Assembly (NCBI GenBank): GCA_028717165.1 | Contig: JAQUOK010000158.1 | Coordinates: 1 to 6,963, forward strand | Source: Victivallaceae bacterium | Lineage (GTDB): Bacteria > Verrucomicrobiota > Lentisphaeria > Victivallales > Victivallaceae | DNA length: 6,963 nucleotides | Reading direction: 5' to 3' | Part shown: positions 6,546 through 6,963 of the stretch, piece after piece | How the letters are laid out: every line of letters begins with the position of its first letter | How positions within the stretch are numbered: position 1 is the stretch's first letter | The notes under the pieces: generated by a model | The model's input: the letters and a program-made list of their open reading frames with translations, nothing else | Database searches by the model: none | Told to the model about the DNA's origin: nothing | Program-made: the position numbers and the translations under genes

Positions 6546-6557
6546 AACTGCGCAGTT
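6546..6557. repeat. Perfect 12-base palindrome
   Basis: AACTGCGCAGTT is self-complementary over 12 bases and is a small GC-rich island in AT-rich DNA, about 70 bases upstream of the -35 box. ACTGC (6547-6551) can also pair with GCAGT (6561-6565). It may be a protein binding site. No run of T follows on either strand, so it is not a terminator. Confidence 0.35.
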
Positions 6558-6636
6558 TTAGCAGTAGTCCAACCCTTTATTATTTTAGGATTGCGAGAGA
6601 AAAATAGGAAAAAAAGTAAATGCCAGAACTAACCGG

Positions 6637-6662
6637 CCTGAAAACGTCAAGAATTTTTCAGG
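6637..6662. repeat. Eight-base perfect inverted repeat
   Basis: CCTGAAAA (6637-6644) and TTTTCAGG (6655-6662) pair perfectly around a 10-base loop. It lies 39 bases upstream of the ATG at 6701. It lacks the U-run of a terminator in either direction and could be a stem in a plus-strand leader or an operator. Function unknown. Confidence 0.35.
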
Positions 6663-6685
6663 GGAAGTAAAAGTATTTTAACAAC

Positions 6686-6813
6686 AGAAGGAATCGAATA
6701 ATGTCGTAATAAACTTTATTCCACAGACAATTGAACCAAACGGATCATATGTCCCTGAACAGGGAGGAATGATAAGTCAAACCGGTCTTATCGGGGCGGA
6801 GTCCGTGAAGTAA
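6686..6813 (+). pseudogene. Possible small plus-strand gene with a frame break after its start
   Basis: AGAAGGA (6686-6692) stands 8 bases before an ATG at 6701, ideal for translation, yet that frame reads only ATG TCG TAA TAA. The frame one base back, open from 6682, continues from GTA at 6706 as a protein-like stretch (INFIPQTIEPNGSYVPEQGG, then MISQTGLIGAESVK) to a TAA at 6811-6813, only 17 bases before the terminator hairpin. Joined by a -1 shift or a one-base correction it would be a peptide of about 37 residues. I do not recognise it. It could be a decayed gene, a sequencing or assembly error, a programmed frameshift, or chance: about 43 open codons without a start is not rare. An in-frame ATG at 6769 gives only 14 residues, with AGGGAGGA too close in front of it. 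Confidence 0.3.
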
Positions 6814-6819
6814 TTACGG
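6752..6819 (+). ncRNA. Run of three stems before a terminator, possible structured RNA
   Basis: Three non-overlapping stems follow each other on the plus strand. TCCCT/AGGGA (6752-6756 with 6761-6765) closes a GAAC loop. GATAAG/CTTATC (6771-6776 with 6787-6792) closes a 10-base loop. CCGTGA/TTACGG (6803-6808 with 6814-6819) includes one G-U pair and closes a 5-base loop. The terminator follows 11 bases later. This would fit a small RNA or the leader of a gene beyond the window. I could not match it to cobalamin, SAM, glycine, cyclic-di-GMP or fluoride riboswitches, SRP RNA or tmRNA. It competes with the small-gene reading of the same bases, and short stems are common by chance. Confidence 0.3.
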
Positions 6820-6830
6820 CAGGCCGTCAA

Positions 6831-6889
6831 GGGAGACGCATTCGCAATGGTGATGAATTTCACCGTTTTGCGGTTGCGTCTCTTTTTTT
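6831..6889 (+). terminator. Strong rho-independent terminator, plus strand
   Basis: GAGACGCA (6833-6840) pairs with TGCGTCTC (6875-6882), which is followed directly by seven T (6883-6889). Inside, CGCAA (6843-6847) pairs with TTGCG (6868-6872) and GGTGA (6849-6853) with TCACC (6860-6864), making one long interrupted hairpin with a 6-base loop. G6831-G6832 may add wobble pairs. The T-run exists only in the plus direction, so it ends a rightward transcript from within this window and is unrelated to the leftward operon. Confidence 0.88.
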
Positions 6890-6963
6890 GTTTAATCAGA
6901 AATAAGGAAAGGACAACGGGTAACCTGGCAATGAGTGCTTGTCGAAGAGGAACACGCCATAGG

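Larger units (their letters stand above)
6380..6963. other. 584 bases without a confidently called gene
   Basis: From 6380 to about 6620 the DNA is very AT-rich and holds the operon promoter and three palindromes. From 6620 to 6889 it holds an 8-base inverted repeat, the broken small frame, several stems and the plus-strand terminator. After 6890 only 74 bases remain. They are open in more than one frame (a minus-strand frame enters at the right edge and stops at 6896-6898), too little to call a gene. Confidence 0.6.

Noticed and set aside
6351..6632. 93-codon plus-strand open frame with a hydrophobic start
   Set aside because: It covers the regulator start and the consensus operon promoter. 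Its Ile/Phe/Lys-rich translation is what AT-rich intergenic DNA gives, and no family features are visible.
6757..6810. Double-glycine-type secreted peptide (GG followed by MISQTGLIG)
   Set aside because: The GG pair alone is not evidence; there is no peptidase/ABC exporter or modification gene and the frame lacks a valid start.
6640..6889. Known riboswitch, tRNA, SRP RNA, tmRNA or CRISPR array
   Set aside because: None of the conserved cores I could recall is present, there is no cloverleaf with a CCA-type end, and there are no repeated spacer-separated units anywhere in the window.
6896..6963. Partial minus-strand gene entering at the right edge and stopping at 6896
   Set aside because: Only about 22 codons are visible, another minus-strand frame is open even longer, and no motif is recognisable, so it cannot be supported.

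Overview
This window reads as one bacterial catabolic operon on the minus strand (about 6380 down to 10), preceded by roughly 580 bases with no confidently called protein gene. Its five enzymes are best explained as an inositol degradation cluster of the type described in Thermotoga maritima (IolM-IolN-IolO), not the classical Bacillus IolC/D/E/J route. Family assignments rest on remembered family sequences and visible motifs; no alignment was run. The host is uncertain. Shine-Dalgarno sites, a consensus sigma70-type promoter and tight gene packing show it is bacterial. The GntR-headed/LacI-bodied regulator and the sugar-isomerase-rich content would fit an anaerobic carbohydrate degrader such as a member of the Lentisphaerota/Verrucomicrobiota, but Firmicutes or Thermotogota relatives cannot be excluded.

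Layout in transcription order (minus strand): promoter (6475-6447); AraR-like transcription regulator (6379-5258); iolM, scyllo-inosose 3-dehydrogenase (5283-4099, overlapping the regulator by 26 bases); a second zinc medium-chain dehydrogenase, probably the first-step inositol dehydrogenase (4087-2927); a 108-base gap with a hairpin; iolI, inosose isomerase (2818-1970); iolO, 5-keto-L-gluconate epimerase (1973-1152, ATGA overlap with iolI); iolN, 3-dehydro-scyllo-inosose hydrolase (1131-10). The window ends 9 bases after the iolN stop codon, so the operon terminator or further genes lie outside.

Proposed flow: an inositol is oxidised to an inosose by the second dehydrogenase, which stands where IolG would be expected. 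IolI interconverts keto-inositol isomers and brings D-chiro-inositol-derived material into the scyllo-inosose pool. IolM oxidises scyllo-inosose at C3, IolN opens the diketone ring to 5-keto-L-gluconate, and IolO epimerises that to D-tagaturonate, which enters hexuronate catabolism outside this window. No transporter, kinase or aldolase is present here.

The right-hand end (6380-6963) starts very AT-rich and carries the operon promoter and several palindromes. Further right it holds a plus-strand unit not explained by the operon: a Shine-Dalgarno site, a short protein-like frame broken right after its start codon, a series of stems, and a strong intrinsic terminator at 6831-6889. It is either a decayed or frameshifted small gene or a structured RNA.
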